From the NCBI GenBank assembly GCA_017537175.1, contig JAFYLH010000032.1, forward strand, positions 62,001 to 126,000: a DNA stretch of 64,000 nt, given 5' to 3'. Positions within the stretch are counted from its first letter, which is position 1. Every line of letters starts with the position of its first letter. Under the pieces are notes generated by a model. It worked only from the letters and a program-made list of their open reading frames with translations. It searched no databases and was not told where the DNA came from. The position numbers and the translations under genes are program-made. Positions 42,388 to 51,349 of the stretch are shown in pieces. The stretch comes from Clostridia bacterium (lineage in GTDB: Bacteria > Bacillota > Clostridia > Oscillospirales > CAG-272).

Positions 42388-42600
42388 TTATTTATAACAT
42401 CCTCTTTGGGTACATTGATTAAATACAGGACAACCGATATTACAATCTATCCGCCATCCGTTTTTATTACATTTCCCGTAATTGCATAAATGTGTTCCGA
42501 ATAAATCTTTTCTATCGGAATTATTATTTTTCTTGTCTTTGATGACAGACGCAGCTCCCAATAAAGCTGCGTCTGCTATCGGTATTTTCAATTTACTCAT
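42388..42600 (-). CDS. Small Cys-rich island protein
   Basis: 70 residues. The second half has six Cys (HLCNYGKCNKNGW, DCNIGCPVF, QCTQRGCYK) that could bind metal; the first half is a short helix with AALLGAASVIKD. No clear ribosome binding site, but it lies 20 bases past the 42621 gene and 15 before the zinc-ribbon gene, so translation may be coupled. Unknown family. Confidence 0.55.
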   Translation of the reverse strand: MSKLKIPIADAALLGAASVIKDKKNNNSDRKDLFGTHLCNYGKCNKNGWRIDCNIGCPVFNQCTQRGCYK

Positions 42601-42620
42601 AATAAATATTCTATACGAGA

Positions 42621-42767
42621 TTATATACGACCGATACCGGTGAAGGTGATTTTTGAACCGTAGTACATATTTTTTATGATTTTTTTCGCTTCTTCGTTAG
42701 AACTTGCCTTTACTACCTGTTCTGTTCTTTTTCCGTCAACGGTGAATATTACTTTGTAAGTATTCAT
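42621..42767 (-). CDS. Small island protein of 48 residues
   Basis: An ATG at 42767 follows AAAGGAGAAAGTA. The product starts MNTYKVIFTVDGKRTEQVV and continues with KASSNEEAKKIIKNMYYG and a final FTGIGRI. A beta-hairpin followed by a helix gives the look of a small DUF-type phage/conjugative-element protein (the ASSxEEAKKI motif is common there). Not assigned to a named family. Confidence 0.65.
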   Translation of the reverse strand: MNTYKVIFTVDGKRTEQVVKASSNEEAKKIIKNMYYGSKITFTGIGRI

Positions 42768-42779
42768 TACTTTCTCCTT

Positions 42780-42989
42780 TCATAATTTTGTTTTAATATC
42801 GATAAACAACTCGGGGCTGACATTTAATGCGATACAAATTTCTCTCAAATCATCTGCATATAATGTCCGTTTGCCATTTAATATGGCATTAAAAGTTGAT
42901 TTCGGTATTCCTGCTTTTTTTGCAATAGATATCTGTTTAAGTCCGTTATTGTCTATGTAGGTGCGAACTTTTTCATAAACTCTCAACAA
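42780..42989 (-). CDS. HTH (XRE) regulator of the island, minus side
   Basis: 69 residues with a TTG start after GGAGGGG. A single HTH domain: NGLKQISIAKKAGIPKSTFNAILNGKR, then CIALNVSPELFI. Divergent from the XRE gene at 43136, the classic paired-repressor layout of mobile elements. Likely regulates the genes to its left (42767-41174). Confidence 0.8.
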   Translation of the reverse strand: MLRVYEKVRTYIDNNGLKQISIAKKAGIPKSTFNAILNGKRTLYADDLREICIALNVSPELFIDIKTKL

Positions 42990-43001
42990 ACACCCCTCCT
43001 T

Positions 43002-43112
43002 ATCAAGAAATTCTTGATTTTTTTCATTATATCACAGGTTATCTGTAAAATCAAGATGTTTTTACAGGATTTCTTGATTTATTCTTGCTTTTTTACTGAA
43101 ATAGTGTATAAT
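43002..43112. promoter_or_regulatory. Divergent operator/promoter region of the island
   Basis: A perfect 17-base palindrome ATCAAGAAATTCTTGAT (43002-43018) and further ATCAAG/CTTGAT half sites near 43052 and 43070. On the plus strand TTGCTT (43085-43090) and TATAAT (43107-43112) with 16-base spacing drive the XRE gene. Confidence 0.7.
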
Positions 43113-43135
43113 ATTCTTTAAGGTAGGTGATATTC

Positions 43136-43444
43136 TTGAAATATGAAATTGGAAGCAGAATACGTAAATACCGTGAAGAATGCGGTTTAAGCCAAAAACA
43201 GTTGGCAGATATGATAAATGTTAGTAACAGCAGAGTGTCGAATTGGGAACAGGGTATCAACCGTCCCGATGCGGATATAATTGCCGATATATGCAGAGCA
43301 CTTAACGTGTCTCCCAGTGAGCTTATGGGTGTTTATCTGGCATCGGATGAATTCACCGAGCAGGAAAAAAAGCTTATCCGTGCTTACCGTGAAAAGCCGG
43401 ATATGCAAAAAGCGGTAAATGTTCTTTTGGGTTTATCTGTATAA
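43136..43444 (+). CDS. XRE-family regulator of the island, plus side
   Basis: 102 residues from a TTG at 43136, eight bases after AGGTAGG; a GTG at 43127 is the alternative. HTH_3 domain YEIGSRIRKYREECGLSQKQ ... NVSNSRVSNWEQGINRPDAD, followed by a helical tail (DEFTEQEKKLIRAYREKP) common in phage-type repressors. Probably binds the ATCAAGAA operators. Confidence 0.85.
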   Translation: MKYEIGSRIRKYREECGLSQKQLADMINVSNSRVSNWEQGINRPDADIIADICRALNVSPSELMGVYLASDEFTEQEKKLIRAYREKPDMQKAVNVLLGLSV

Positions 43445-43498
43445 TAGAACATGGGATGAGGCAAATTTTCCCCATCGCCGATAAGGAGAGCTGATGAA

Positions 43499-44569
43499 AT
43501 GATAAACGGCAAAAAAGCCTTGATAATGAATATTCTCGATATATTGCGCAAATACAGCGATGCCGAGCACAGATTGAGCCAAAAGCAGATATCGGATATA
43601 CTTGAAAAGGAGTATTATATTAAGGCAGACAGAAAGACGGTGAAACGAAATCTGTCAGAGCTTTGCAGTATGGGTTATGATATAGAGTTTACCGAGATCA
43701 CCCGCAGGGTTCCTGTAACAGATTCTCAAACCGGTGTGGTAGGATATACCGAAAACAGTATCATAACCGATTATTATCTTAATCGGGAATTTTCCGATTC
43801 TGAGTTGAGGCTGCTTATAGACGGACTTCTTTTTTCAAATCATATTCCCTTTGCCAACTGTAAGGAATTGACCGAAAAGCTTGAGGGTCTGTCGAGCATA
43901 TATTTCAAGTCCAAAATGCGGCATATCTCCGCACTGCCTAAAACAGATCACCTGAATAAGCAATTTTTATATACGGTAGATATACTTGCCGAGGCTATAG
44001 AAAAGTATAAGCAGGTCGTTTTTAATTATTGCGAATACTCATCAGACAAAAAGCTTCACCGACGCCGCCGACCGGACGGAACTTTGAGAGAGTATACCGT
44101 AAGCCCGTATCAGATGGCATCAAAAGAGGGAAAGTATTATCTTATCTGTAACTATGACAAATATAACGATATTTCCAACTATCGTATCGACAGGATAGCG
44201 AATATAAGATTGCTCGATACTCCTGCAAAGCCGTTTGAGATATTAGACGGAGCTGAAAATGAAGCTTTTGATCTGCATAAATATATGACAGAGCATATCT
44301 ATATGTATTCGAGCGGCAATGTGAGGGCGAGCTTTGATATGCCTTGCGCTATGATAAGTGATGTAATAGATATCTTCGGCACAGATGTGACATTCAGCGG
44401 ACAAAAAGAGGATCGTATAACCGTATCTGCCTTTGCAAATGAACAGTCTATACTTCAGTTTGCCAAAAGTTATGCACCCGACGTAATAATAATATCCCCC
44501 GACAGTTTAAGACATAAGCTGTCGGAGGATATTGAAAAAACATTGACGATATATAGGGGGATGGAATAA
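43499..44569 (+). CDS. WYL-domain transcriptional regulator
   Basis: 356 residues. N-terminal winged helix (LSQKQISDILEKEYYIKADRKTVKRNLSEL), then a WYL domain (about 160-245: KQVVFNYCEYS ... EYTVSPYQMASKEGKYYLICNY, DISNYRIDRI) and a WCX C-terminal extension. WYL proteins sense ligands such as nucleic acids and often control defence or DNA-damage genes. GGAGAG lies upstream of the ATG. Its stop overlaps the next start (TAATG), so the downstream protein is probably its functional partner. Confidence 0.88.
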   Translation: MINGKKALIMNILDILRKYSDAEHRLSQKQISDILEKEYYIKADRKTVKRNLSELCSMGYDIEFTEITRRVPVTDSQTGVVGYTENSIITDYYLNREFSDSELRLLIDGLLFSNHIPFANCKELTEKLEGLSSIYFKSKMRHISALPKTDHLNKQFLYTVDILAEAIEKYKQVVFNYCEYSSDKKLHRRRRPDGTLREYTVSPYQMASKEGKYYLICNYDKYNDISNYRIDRIANIRLLDTPAKPFEILDGAENEAFDLHKYMTEHIYMYSSGNVRASFDMPCAMISDVIDIFGTDVTFSGQKEDRITVSAFANEQSILQFAKSYAPDVIIISPDSLRHKLSEDIEKTLTIYRGME

Positions 44570-45198
44570 TGTATAGCGAGAAGTTCGAGGTTAGTAAAAG
44601 TTCTTATGAGTTCCTGTGGTATTCCTGTTTTCGCAGACCCTATGACTGTAAGAATAAAGAATTAATATGCGCAGACCGCGCATATCTTGATCTGTGCAGG
44701 ACTATAAGATTTAAATCAAAAGACGAAACAGAACATAGAGCTTTTCGTAACAAAACCAATAAATTAATAGTCGGATTGGTTGGGGATTTGTTAAACCAAA
44801 AAGAATTTGATGAAAATCTGTATACTTGGTATGAAGAGGCTTGTGAAAAAATTATATACGAGGCAAGTGAAGTCTGTAAAGAGTTTTATTTCGGACATGC
44901 GCAGAAATGGTTGAATATGACTGTCAAATATATGCTTGTTATGGGGATACACAAAGAAGAATTCGATGTTATCAAGCCGTATTTACATATTCCGGTAGAC
45001 AATTACATAATAAAGGCGGCAAGGGAGAAGTTTGGTATAAAAATCTCCTCTGAAGTATGGAGTAAATGGGAGGGCCCCGAATACCGAGAATTTCAAAGGC
45101 AGCTTAGAGCAAAAACAGAAGGTTCTGCTGTTGATTGGGAAGCTTCCGCATGGATTGAAATTGCTGATAAAGAAAACAAAAAGTCCGTAGGTTGTTGA
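44569..45198 (+). CDS. Hypothetical protein coupled to the WYL regulator
   Basis: 209 residues, cytoplasmic, mostly helical, Cys and Trp/Tyr-rich (YEFLWYSCFRRPYDCKNKELICADR; FYFGHAQKWLNMTVKYMLVMG; PVDNYIIKAAREKFG). The HAQKWLNMTVKY and HIPVDNYIIKAA segments look conserved-type but I cannot name the family. It overlaps the WYL gene by one base. It is the last gene before the right direct repeat. Confidence 0.75.
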   Translation: MYSEKFEVSKSSYEFLWYSCFRRPYDCKNKELICADRAYLDLCRTIRFKSKDETEHRAFRNKTNKLIVGLVGDLLNQKEFDENLYTWYEEACEKIIYEASEVCKEFYFGHAQKWLNMTVKYMLVMGIHKEEFDVIKPYLHIPVDNYIIKAAREKFGIKISSEVWSKWEGPEYREFQRQLRAKTEGSAVDWEASAWIEIADKENKKSVGC

Positions 45199-45303
45199 GG
45201 TATATCATCAATGTGTAGCTGTGTATATTCGCATACAGATGATATACAGCCTTACGGCTGATGATATACACCACGCTTTGCGCGGTGATGATATACCAAG
45301 CCT
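45199..45303. repeat. Tandem hairpin array, linker family TATATCATC, second copy
   Basis: Same hairpins and order as the right part of the 40366-40565 array, joined by GATGATATA. It begins directly after the 45198 stop codon. Confidence 0.8.
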
Positions 45304-45350
45304 TCACGAACCCCCAAAGCTCGGCAAGCTCGATTCGGGGAACCCCTATT
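45304..45350. repeat. 37-bp palindromic element inserted in a hairpin loop, copy 2
   Basis: The core at 45310-45346 matches 18259-18295 with one mismatch. It splits a CCAAGCCT/GCGGCTTGG hairpin that is uninterrupted at 40548-40565. Confidence 0.8.
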
Positions 45351-45366
45351 GCGGCTTGGATAAAAC

Positions 45367-45397
45367 AAAAAAGACACCTTTTGGTGTCTTTTTTGTT
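45367..45397 (-). terminator. Terminator of the tRNA transcript
   Basis: AAAAAAGACACC-AAAA-GGTGTCTTTTTTG directly after the CCA end on the minus strand. Confidence 0.85.
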
Positions 45398-45474
45398 TGG
45401 TGGGCCATCAAGGACTCGAACCTTGGACCTACCGGTTATGAGCCGGGTGCTCTAACCAACTGAGCTAATGGCCC
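45398..45474 (-). tRNA. tRNA with CAT anticodon, probably tRNA-Ile2 (lysidine) rather than elongator Met
   Basis: 77 bases with encoded CCA. Acceptor GGGCCAT pairs with ATGGCCC; D arm GCTC...GAGC; T arm CAAGG-TTCGAGT-CCTTG; anticodon loop CTCATAA. The CTCATAA loop and the TTAGCTCAGTTGGTTAGAGC body resemble the Firmicute tRNA-Ile2 whose C34 is changed to lysidine by TilS; elongator tRNA-Met in these bacteria usually has a TTCATAC loop. The outermost anticodon-stem pair (C-T) is mismatched. Confidence 0.88.
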
Positions 45475-45538
45475 GAAATATGCTGTGCTATTTCGCGTAC
45501 GAAACATTATAGCACAGCAATTTTCATTTGTCAATAAC

Positions 45539-47272
45539 TTATTTAGATAATTTTTCAAGAATTGTTCGTCTTATACCGTCATAATCCCCGTATTCTACCG
45601 AGCAGAGCTTATCGCGGTCGATCATTTTTCCGTCAACAAAGAACTCTCTGGGATCCTTTGTGAAAATTACCTTATCATAAAGCTCCTTTACAGCCTCGGC
45701 GCCGAACTTCTTTTTGTATCCGTTAAGAAGCACGCAAAGGTCGCAGGCGCGCTTAAGTATCTTATAGCGCAGGGAGAGCATAGGCTTGCCATCCTTGCCG
45801 GGATAAACAAAGCACAGGTCTCCCGCAGGCCAGTTGAAGTATCTTATATCCTCGGTGGGACGGTCGGTCCAAACGGTATAGTTCCATCTAAGGAAGCCGT
45901 CCATTTCAAAATAAGAGGTAAGAACACCTAAGAAAAGTCCCTCACAAAGGTCGTTTTTGACCATAACATTGGGATGAGGAGGATTGTTGCATACATACCA
46001 TGTAAAGCGGCTGTCGGGCATAGTTGCCTTGTATTCAAGTATCTTGTCAAACTCTGTTGACAGAGAAAGCAGGGAAGGAACATAGTCGACTACGGTATCC
46101 TTAAATTCGGGGATAAACTCGCTGTGATTTATTGCCGCCTTGAACACAAAGCCGGGAGCTATCTCCTTTATATGCTCTGTTATGCGGCGGTAAGCTGCGG
46201 TATCGTGGGGCTCGTCTGCCACAACACGCACACGGTCTATCTGCTTTGTTTCTGCAAAATAATCGTGTACCGCCTTGATGTATGCGTCTACATCCTTGCC
46301 CTCGGTGATATACTTATAAACACCCTCGTCCACATCAAAATATCTCAGCTTAAGTCCGTCGGGATGATCGGGGGTTATAGAGTCAAAGCCGCCCCAGTAG
46401 TCGCACCATACATTTACAAGACCGTAGAGGGATATCTCGCCCTCGATGTCATATTCGGCACACAGGTCTATGTATCTCTGTGCATCGGTAAAATCGTATG
46501 TAAATCTGCCCTTTTCCTTATATATCTTAACTATGGAATATTCATAGAGGTTTGCATCATTGCGCTGTTCAAGATGGCACCACTGACCGCTCCAGGGGGT
46601 ATCCGACATAATAAGGGTGACCGTATCCTGACCAAGCTCTGACATGGAGTAGAGATAGTTTTCCATTATCTCAAAATGCTCATCACTCCAAGGCTCTACA
46701 TCATATTGTCTTGCCAGATTGCAGTTATGCTGCCAGAGATCAAGGAAAAACTTCTTTTCGTCGGGGAAGGAGAAGAGATAGTTGTATACCTTGAGAGTTA
46801 CATTAGTCTCACCTATCTTTTCCTCGGGGGAAAACATATCACAAAGATAGAACTCAAGGGTAATGTCATACTCGCCCGCGTTTACAAAGGCATCCGCTCT
46901 TACCTCGGCATAGATCGCCGCAACACTGCCCCCGTCATATTCCTTGACAGACTTGTTTTCAAGGATATCTGCCTTTAAGAGCCTGTCGTCATCTGGAATA
47001 AGGCTCTCTATATAAAGCTTGGTAAAAAGCTCGCTCTTTGCAGCTACACGAAGAGTCTTTTTTCTTTTTTGGGCAAAATAAGGACTGCTGCCCACATTAA
47101 GGGTAAAGCCCTCGTCAAGAGAAAGGATGACCTGAAAGGCCGCCGTATCGTTTCTTGCACAGGCAAGGGATATGGTATTGTCGTATTCGTCTATCATTTT
47201 GGGATTGCATCCGTGATACAGACCATCTGTCAGCTTGAAGGTCTCGGGTCTTATTCCGTATTTAAAATTCAT
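45539..47272 (-). CDS. DUF4091 glycoside-hydrolase-like protein
   Basis: 577 residues from ATG 47272 after GAGGTG; 12 extra upstream codons dropped. The N-terminal ~150 residues form a beta-rich domain (ISLACARNDTAAFQVILSLDEGF). The rest has the DUF4091 barrel features: FFLDLWQHNC, RVRVVADEPHDTAAYRRI (DEP acid motif) and GFLRWNYTVWTDRP with FVYPGKDGKP near the end. No signal peptide, so cytoplasmic. A probable glycan-processing enzyme of unknown specificity. Single gene upstream of the tRNA. Confidence 0.78.
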   Translation of the reverse strand: MNFKYGIRPETFKLTDGLYHGCNPKMIDEYDNTISLACARNDTAAFQVILSLDEGFTLNVGSSPYFAQKRKKTLRVAAKSELFTKLYIESLIPDDDRLLKADILENKSVKEYDGGSVAAIYAEVRADAFVNAGEYDITLEFYLCDMFSPEEKIGETNVTLKVYNYLFSFPDEKKFFLDLWQHNCNLARQYDVEPWSDEHFEIMENYLYSMSELGQDTVTLIMSDTPWSGQWCHLEQRNDANLYEYSIVKIYKEKGRFTYDFTDAQRYIDLCAEYDIEGEISLYGLVNVWCDYWGGFDSITPDHPDGLKLRYFDVDEGVYKYITEGKDVDAYIKAVHDYFAETKQIDRVRVVADEPHDTAAYRRITEHIKEIAPGFVFKAAINHSEFIPEFKDTVVDYVPSLLSLSTEFDKILEYKATMPDSRFTWYVCNNPPHPNVMVKNDLCEGLFLGVLTSYFEMDGFLRWNYTVWTDRPTEDIRYFNWPAGDLCFVYPGKDGKPMLSLRYKILKRACDLCVLLNGYKKKFGAEAVKELYDKVIFTKDPREFFVDGKMIDRDKLCSVEYGDYDGIRRTILEKLSK

Positions 47273-47343
47273 AGCGCACCTCACAATATTGTTACCTATA
47301 TTATACACTTATTTATCTAATTACACAATATGTAAAATTAAGG

Positions 47344-47372
47344 TTTACAAAATAATTTTCTTGTGGTATAAT
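47344..47372 (+). promoter_or_regulatory. Promoter of the gdpP operon
   Basis: TTTACA (47344-47349) and TATAAT (47367-47372), 17-base spacing. Confidence 0.75.
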
Positions 47373-47407
47373 GGATACTGTATAATTATCTCTAAGGAAG
47401 TGGTTGT

Positions 47408-49435
47408 ATGGGAAAATATTATAAAAACCCTAAATCATATATAGCTCCCACCCTTGCGGTATCCCTGTTTGCGGTGCTTTGTATGGCGGTGTTTACACTG
47501 CTGGTGCTGCTTACCGACATAAAGCCTGCAAGGATCGGTGTGGTGACGATAGCGGTATATATTGTTATCTGCGCAATAGGTATAGGCATATATCTTTTTA
47601 TCAATTCAAGAGTCCAGCGCTTCCACGCAGTTGACGACAGCGCCACCGATCTTGAATGTAATCTGACACTCAATTTCCTGTCAGAACTCTATATGCCCGT
47701 AGTGCTTATCAATGCTCAGAACAAGATAATATGGTATAACAAGAGCTTTTCGGACAAGGCAAGTGTTCGTGGCACCCTCTACGGAAAAAGCTTTGGAGAT
47801 TATTGCCCGATATCCAAGGAGGAGCTGCTTGCAAGCGATCTGCCCAAGGGTATGACGGTCGAGGCATTTGGCTCATACTACAATGTAAAGGCGCACAATC
47901 TGCCCTTTAACGGAGAAAGCATGGTGCTTACCGCCTGGAACGACTGTACCGAGCTTGTTCTTGCAAACAAAAAGATCGAGGACGAAAATCCTCTGGTAGC
48001 CTTTATAGTTATAGATAACCTTGAGGATCTTATGCAGTATGCTCAGGAGAGCTACCGCTCTGCCTCTGCCCGTGTGGAGGAGATACTTCGCTCCTGGGCG
48101 GACTCTATAGACGGTATCTTCCGTGAGTACGAAAGGGACAAGTTTATACTTGTTTTCCAGGCAAGGCATCTGACCGATTTTGTTGCCACAAAATTTGAAA
48201 TACTTGATAAGATCAGAGATGTGCGTGTGGGCGTAAGCAACCTGCCGGTCACCTTGTCTATAGGCATCTCCACCCTTGACGGCAATCTTGCCGAAAAGGA
48301 AAAGAATTCCCGCTCTGCCCTTGACACCGCTCTCCAGCGAGGCGGCGACCAGGTGGTTCTTAAGACCAAGGACGGAAGCGAGTTCTACGGCGGCAAGGTA
48401 CAGACCGCAAACCGCAGAAGCAAGGTAAGGGCAAGGGTTGTGGCAGAGGAGCTGAGCCATCAGATGGCACAGGCTGATAATGTTCTTATTATGACCCATG
48501 TATACCCCGACTATGATGCCATAGGTGCGGCTGTGGGTCTGGCAAGACTTGCCGAATACTGCGGAACAAAGTTCAATATAGTAACCAACTTTACCTCAAG
48601 CGATTTCAAAAAATGCGCCGCCAAGCTTCCCGGCTATGCGGACAGCGGTGTGTTTGTGGATGTATCCGGAGCCAAAAGCCTGATGGGCAAGGGTACTCTG
48701 CTTGTAATAGCGGATGTTAACAACCCCACCCAGTACGAGGCACAAAAGCTTGCGGATATGGCACCGGCTATAGCTGTGATCGACCATCACCGCAAGGCGG
48801 CACAGTTCAGCTATGAGCCTAAGATAACATATATCGAGCCTGCGGCATCCTCTACCTGTGAGATGGTGGCAGAGATGCTGGAGCATGTTCTTGCTCCCGG
48901 ACTTCTTACCCGCAATATAGCGGATATACTTTTGGCAGGTATTATGCTTGATACCAAGCAGTTTAGCCGTAACACGGGAGCCCGTACCTTTGGCGCGGCG
49001 CTTTATCTGCGCAACGAGGGGGCAAACCCCGCAAGTGCAGGTGAGTTCTTCCACACCGAGCTCAGCTCACTTACAAGCGAGGCTGATTTTGAAAGCAATG
49101 TAGTTATATACCGTTCCTCTATTGCCATTGCCCAGAACGGCAATCAGACAAACGAGGCAATAGGCAGAGTTGCGGCGGCAAAGGCGGCAGACAAGCTGCT
49201 GAATGTAATAGGGGTGGAGGCGTCCTTTGTGGTATGTCATACACAGGATGCAGTCCATATTTCCGCCCGCAGTAACGGAAAAATAAATGTCCAGCTCATC
49301 GTCGAAAAGCTGGGCGGCGGCGGTCACTTTGACTCGGCGGCTACCCGTCTTACCGATATCGGACTTTCGGATGCTCTTACCAAGCTGAAGAAGGCCATCG
49401 ACGAATATTTAAGCGAAAACAAAGAGGAGAAATAA
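47408..49435 (+). CDS. gdpP: Cyclic-di-AMP phosphodiesterase GdpP
   Basis: 675 residues, normal length. Two N-terminal transmembrane helices (~12-35, 38-58), a PAS-like domain (~80-180, [21 protein letters not shown]), a degenerate GGDEF domain (~180-310), then DHH ([24 protein letters not shown]) and DHHA1 ([15 protein letters not shown]). It hydrolyses c-di-AMP to pApA at the membrane. rplI starts one base after its stop, so the two are coupled; gdpP-rplI-dnaB is the classic Firmicute order. Confidence 0.95.
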   Translation: MGKYYKNPKSYIAPTLAVSLFAVLCMAVFTLLVLLTDIKPARIGVVTIAVYIVICAIGIGIYLFINSRVQRFHAVDDSATDLECNLTLNFLSELYMPVVLINAQNKIIWYNKSFSDKASVRGTLYGKSFGDYCPISKEELLASDLPKGMTVEAFGSYYNVKAHNLPFNGESMVLTAWNDCTELVLANKKIEDENPLVAFIVIDNLEDLMQYAQESYRSASARVEEILRSWADSIDGIFREYERDKFILVFQARHLTDFVATKFEILDKIRDVRVGVSNLPVTLSIGISTLDGNLAEKEKNSRSALDTALQRGGDQVVLKTKDGSEFYGGKVQTANRRSKVRARVVAEELSHQMAQADNVLIMTHVYPDYDAIGAAVGLARLAEYCGTKFNIVTNFTSSDFKKCAAKLPGYADSGVFVDVSGAKSLMGKGTLLVIADVNNPTQYEAQKLADMAPAIAVIDHHRKAAQFSYEPKITYIEPAASSTCEMVAEMLEHVLAPGLLTRNIADILLAGIMLDTKQFSRNTGARTFGAALYLRNEGANPASAGEFFHTELSSLTSEADFESNVVIYRSSIAIAQNGNQTNEAIGRVAAAKAADKLLNVIGVEASFVVCHTQDAVHISARSNGKINVQLIVEKLGGGGHFDSAATRLTDIGLSDALTKLKKAIDEYLSENKEEK

Positions 49436-49436
49436 A

Positions 49437-49877
49437 ATGAAGGTAGTACTTACAAAGGATGTAAAAGCACAGGGAAAGGCGGGACAGGTTATCAATGTAT
49501 CCGACGGATATGCCCGCAACTTCCTTTTCCCCAAGGGTCTTGCTGTAGAGGCGGATGCCAAAGCTCTCAACGAGATAAAAAATAAGGAAGCCTCCCAGAA
49601 GCACAAGATAGAGGTTGAGACCAATGCCGCAAAGGCAACTGCAGAAAAGCTTGCCGCAGTTCAGGTCAAGATCAAGTGTCAGTCGGGCGGCGACGGCAGA
49701 CTTTACGGCTCTGTTACCACCAAGGACATTGCCGAGGAGCTTAAAAAGCAGCACGGCATAGAGATAGACAAGCGTAAGATCCAGATGGATGCCATCAAGG
49801 CTTACGGCACCTATACCGGCGATGTTAAGCTTTACAACGGTATCGTAGGTAAAGTAACCGTAGTTGTTTGCGAATAA
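49437..49877 (+). CDS. rplI: 50S ribosomal protein L9
   Basis: 146 residues. The N-terminal signature [20 protein letters not shown], then [17 protein letters not shown], is followed by the connecting helix and the C-terminal domain ([21 protein letters not shown]). It binds 23S rRNA domain V. GAGGAG lies in the gdpP 3' end. Confidence 0.96.
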   Translation: MKVVLTKDVKAQGKAGQVINVSDGYARNFLFPKGLAVEADAKALNEIKNKEASQKHKIEVETNAAKATAEKLAAVQVKIKCQSGGDGRLYGSVTTKDIAEELKKQHGIEIDKRKIQMDAIKAYGTYTGDVKLYNGIVGKVTVVVCE

Positions 49878-49878
49878 G

Positions 49879-49945
49879 CACCTGCGGTGCGGCTGCAATC
49901 GGGATTTATCTTTCGCTTTAACAGATGTTTAATGCCCGATTTGAA
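49879..49945 (+). repeat. TAATCGGGTGA element, degenerate copy after rplI
   Basis: Starts two bases after the rplI stop with the palindrome GCACCTGCGGTGC, as after araD, then GGCTGCAATCGGG; the second block is lost. Sense orientation relative to rplI. Confidence 0.6.
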
Positions 49946-49972
49946 ATAATTTTAGAATAGAGGTATAATATT

Positions 49973-51349
49973 ATGCCTGAATTAACAGATGAATTAGGGC
50001 GCCGAATGCCCTTTTCCCTTGAAGCCGAGCAATCGGTGCTGGGCTCAATAATCATAGATCCGGAGTGCTTTTCCACACTTCCCGCTCTTGTGTCCTCTCA
50101 GGATTTTTACTTAGAGGAGCACCGTATCATCTATGCCGCAATGCAGAGTCTCTTTCTGTCCAGCAAGGCTATCGATACGGTTACCCTTATCGATTCTCTG
50201 GCGAAGATAGGCGCAGAGGATGCAAGTGTAAACCCCAGACTGATAAACAAGGAAGAAATAACAAATTATTTAAAGCTTATTGCCGACATTGTTCCCACAG
50301 CGGCCAATGTTAAGGAATATGCAAAGATAGTCCACGACAACGCCAAGCTGCGCGCCCTTATCGAGGAGTGCGCCAAGATAACCGAAAATGCTTATTCCGG
50401 TACAGAGGATGCCGCCACCGTTATCGGTGATGCCGAGCAGCGCATCTTTGCCCTGGCGCAGGATAACACTCAAAAGTCCTTTGCGGATATCAAGGATGTT
50501 CTGGTACAGACTCTGAGTCAGATAAAGCAGGTTCAGACCGAGGGTATTGCCGCAATGACGGTTCCCACAGGCTTTTCGGGAGTTGACCGTGTGCTTGTAG
50601 GTATGGGTAAAAGCGACCTTGTGCTTATAGGTGCCCGTCCCGGTATGGGTAAGACCTCCTTTGCGCTGAACATTGCCACAATGGCGGCACAGCGCTTTGC
50701 CCGCGAGGGCTCAAACAAGGCGGTATGTATATTCTCGCTGGAAATGTCAAACGAGCAGCTTGTTCAGCGAGTATTGGCAAGTGAGGCTATGGTAGACAGC
50801 TATGCTCTGCGCTCGGGTGAGCTGACAGGTGAGGACTGGACCAAGCTTGCACAGACCTCCTCCATACTTTCGGATTACAATATAAAGATAGACGACTCCA
50901 CAGGTGTGACCATCACATCTATGAAGGCAAAGCTGCGCCGTGAGAGAAACATCGGTATGATAGTTATCGACTATCTCCAGCTGATGAACTCTGACCGCAA
51001 GATCGACAACAAGGTAAACGAGGTTGCCGATATATCCCGTAACCTCAAGATCATGGCAAAGGAATTTAATGTTCCCGTAATCTGTCTTTCTCAGCTTTCT
51101 CGAGGTCCTGAGGGACGTACAGACAAAAAGCCTATGCTTTCCGACCTTCGTGACTCGGGTGCTATCGAGCAGGATGCGGATATAGTAATGTTCCTTTACC
51201 GTGAGGAATATTATGACAAGGAAAAGAACCAGAACACCGCCAAGGTCATCGTAGCAAAGAACCGTCACGGCGGTACGGGTGATATAGATGTGGGCTGGAT
51301 AGGTAAGTTTACCAAGTTCACTACACTCTCTGACAGAGAAGAACCGTAG
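49973..51349 (+). CDS. dnaB: Replicative DNA helicase DnaB
   Basis: 458 residues. N-terminal domain (MPFSLEAEQSVLGSIIID), linker, and the RecA-like motor with Walker A GARPGMGKTSFALN, Walker B-type IGMIVIDYLQLM, and the SQLSRGPEGR and RDSGAIEQDADIVMFLYR motifs. It unwinds DNA at the replication fork. A hairpin array follows its stop. Confidence 0.96.
   Translation: MPELTDELGRRMPFSLEAEQSVLGSIIIDPECFSTLPALVSSQDFYLEEHRIIYAAMQSLFLSSKAIDTVTLIDSLAKIGAEDASVNPRLINKEEITNYLKLIADIVPTAANVKEYAKIVHDNAKLRALIEECAKITENAYSGTEDAATVIGDAEQRIFALAQDNTQKSFADIKDVLVQTLSQIKQVQTEGIAAMTVPTGFSGVDRVLVGMGKSDLVLIGARPGMGKTSFALNIATMAAQRFAREGSNKAVCIFSLEMSNEQLVQRVLASEAMVDSYALRSGELTGEDWTKLAQTSSILSDYNIKIDDSTGVTITSMKAKLRRERNIGMIVIDYLQLMNSDRKIDNKVNEVADISRNLKIMAKEFNVPVICLSQLSRGPEGRTDKKPMLSDLRDSGAIEQDADIVMFLYREEYYDKEKNQNTAKVIVAKNRHGGTGDIDVGWIGKFTKFTTLSDREEP

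Larger units (their letters stand above)
40491..45407. mobile_element. Possible integrated island bounded by 123-bp direct repeats next to a tRNA gene
   Basis: 40491-40613 and 45238-45407 are direct repeats (about five mismatches in 123 bases, apart from a 47-bp insertion in the right copy). Both end with the tRNA-like 3' terminus read on the minus strand, CCA plus discriminator and acceptor bases; the right copy is part of the complete tRNA. The interval carries a recombinase remnant, phage-type regulators (two HTH, one WYL) and unfamiliar small genes, all typical of a decayed integrative element. Confidence 0.55.
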
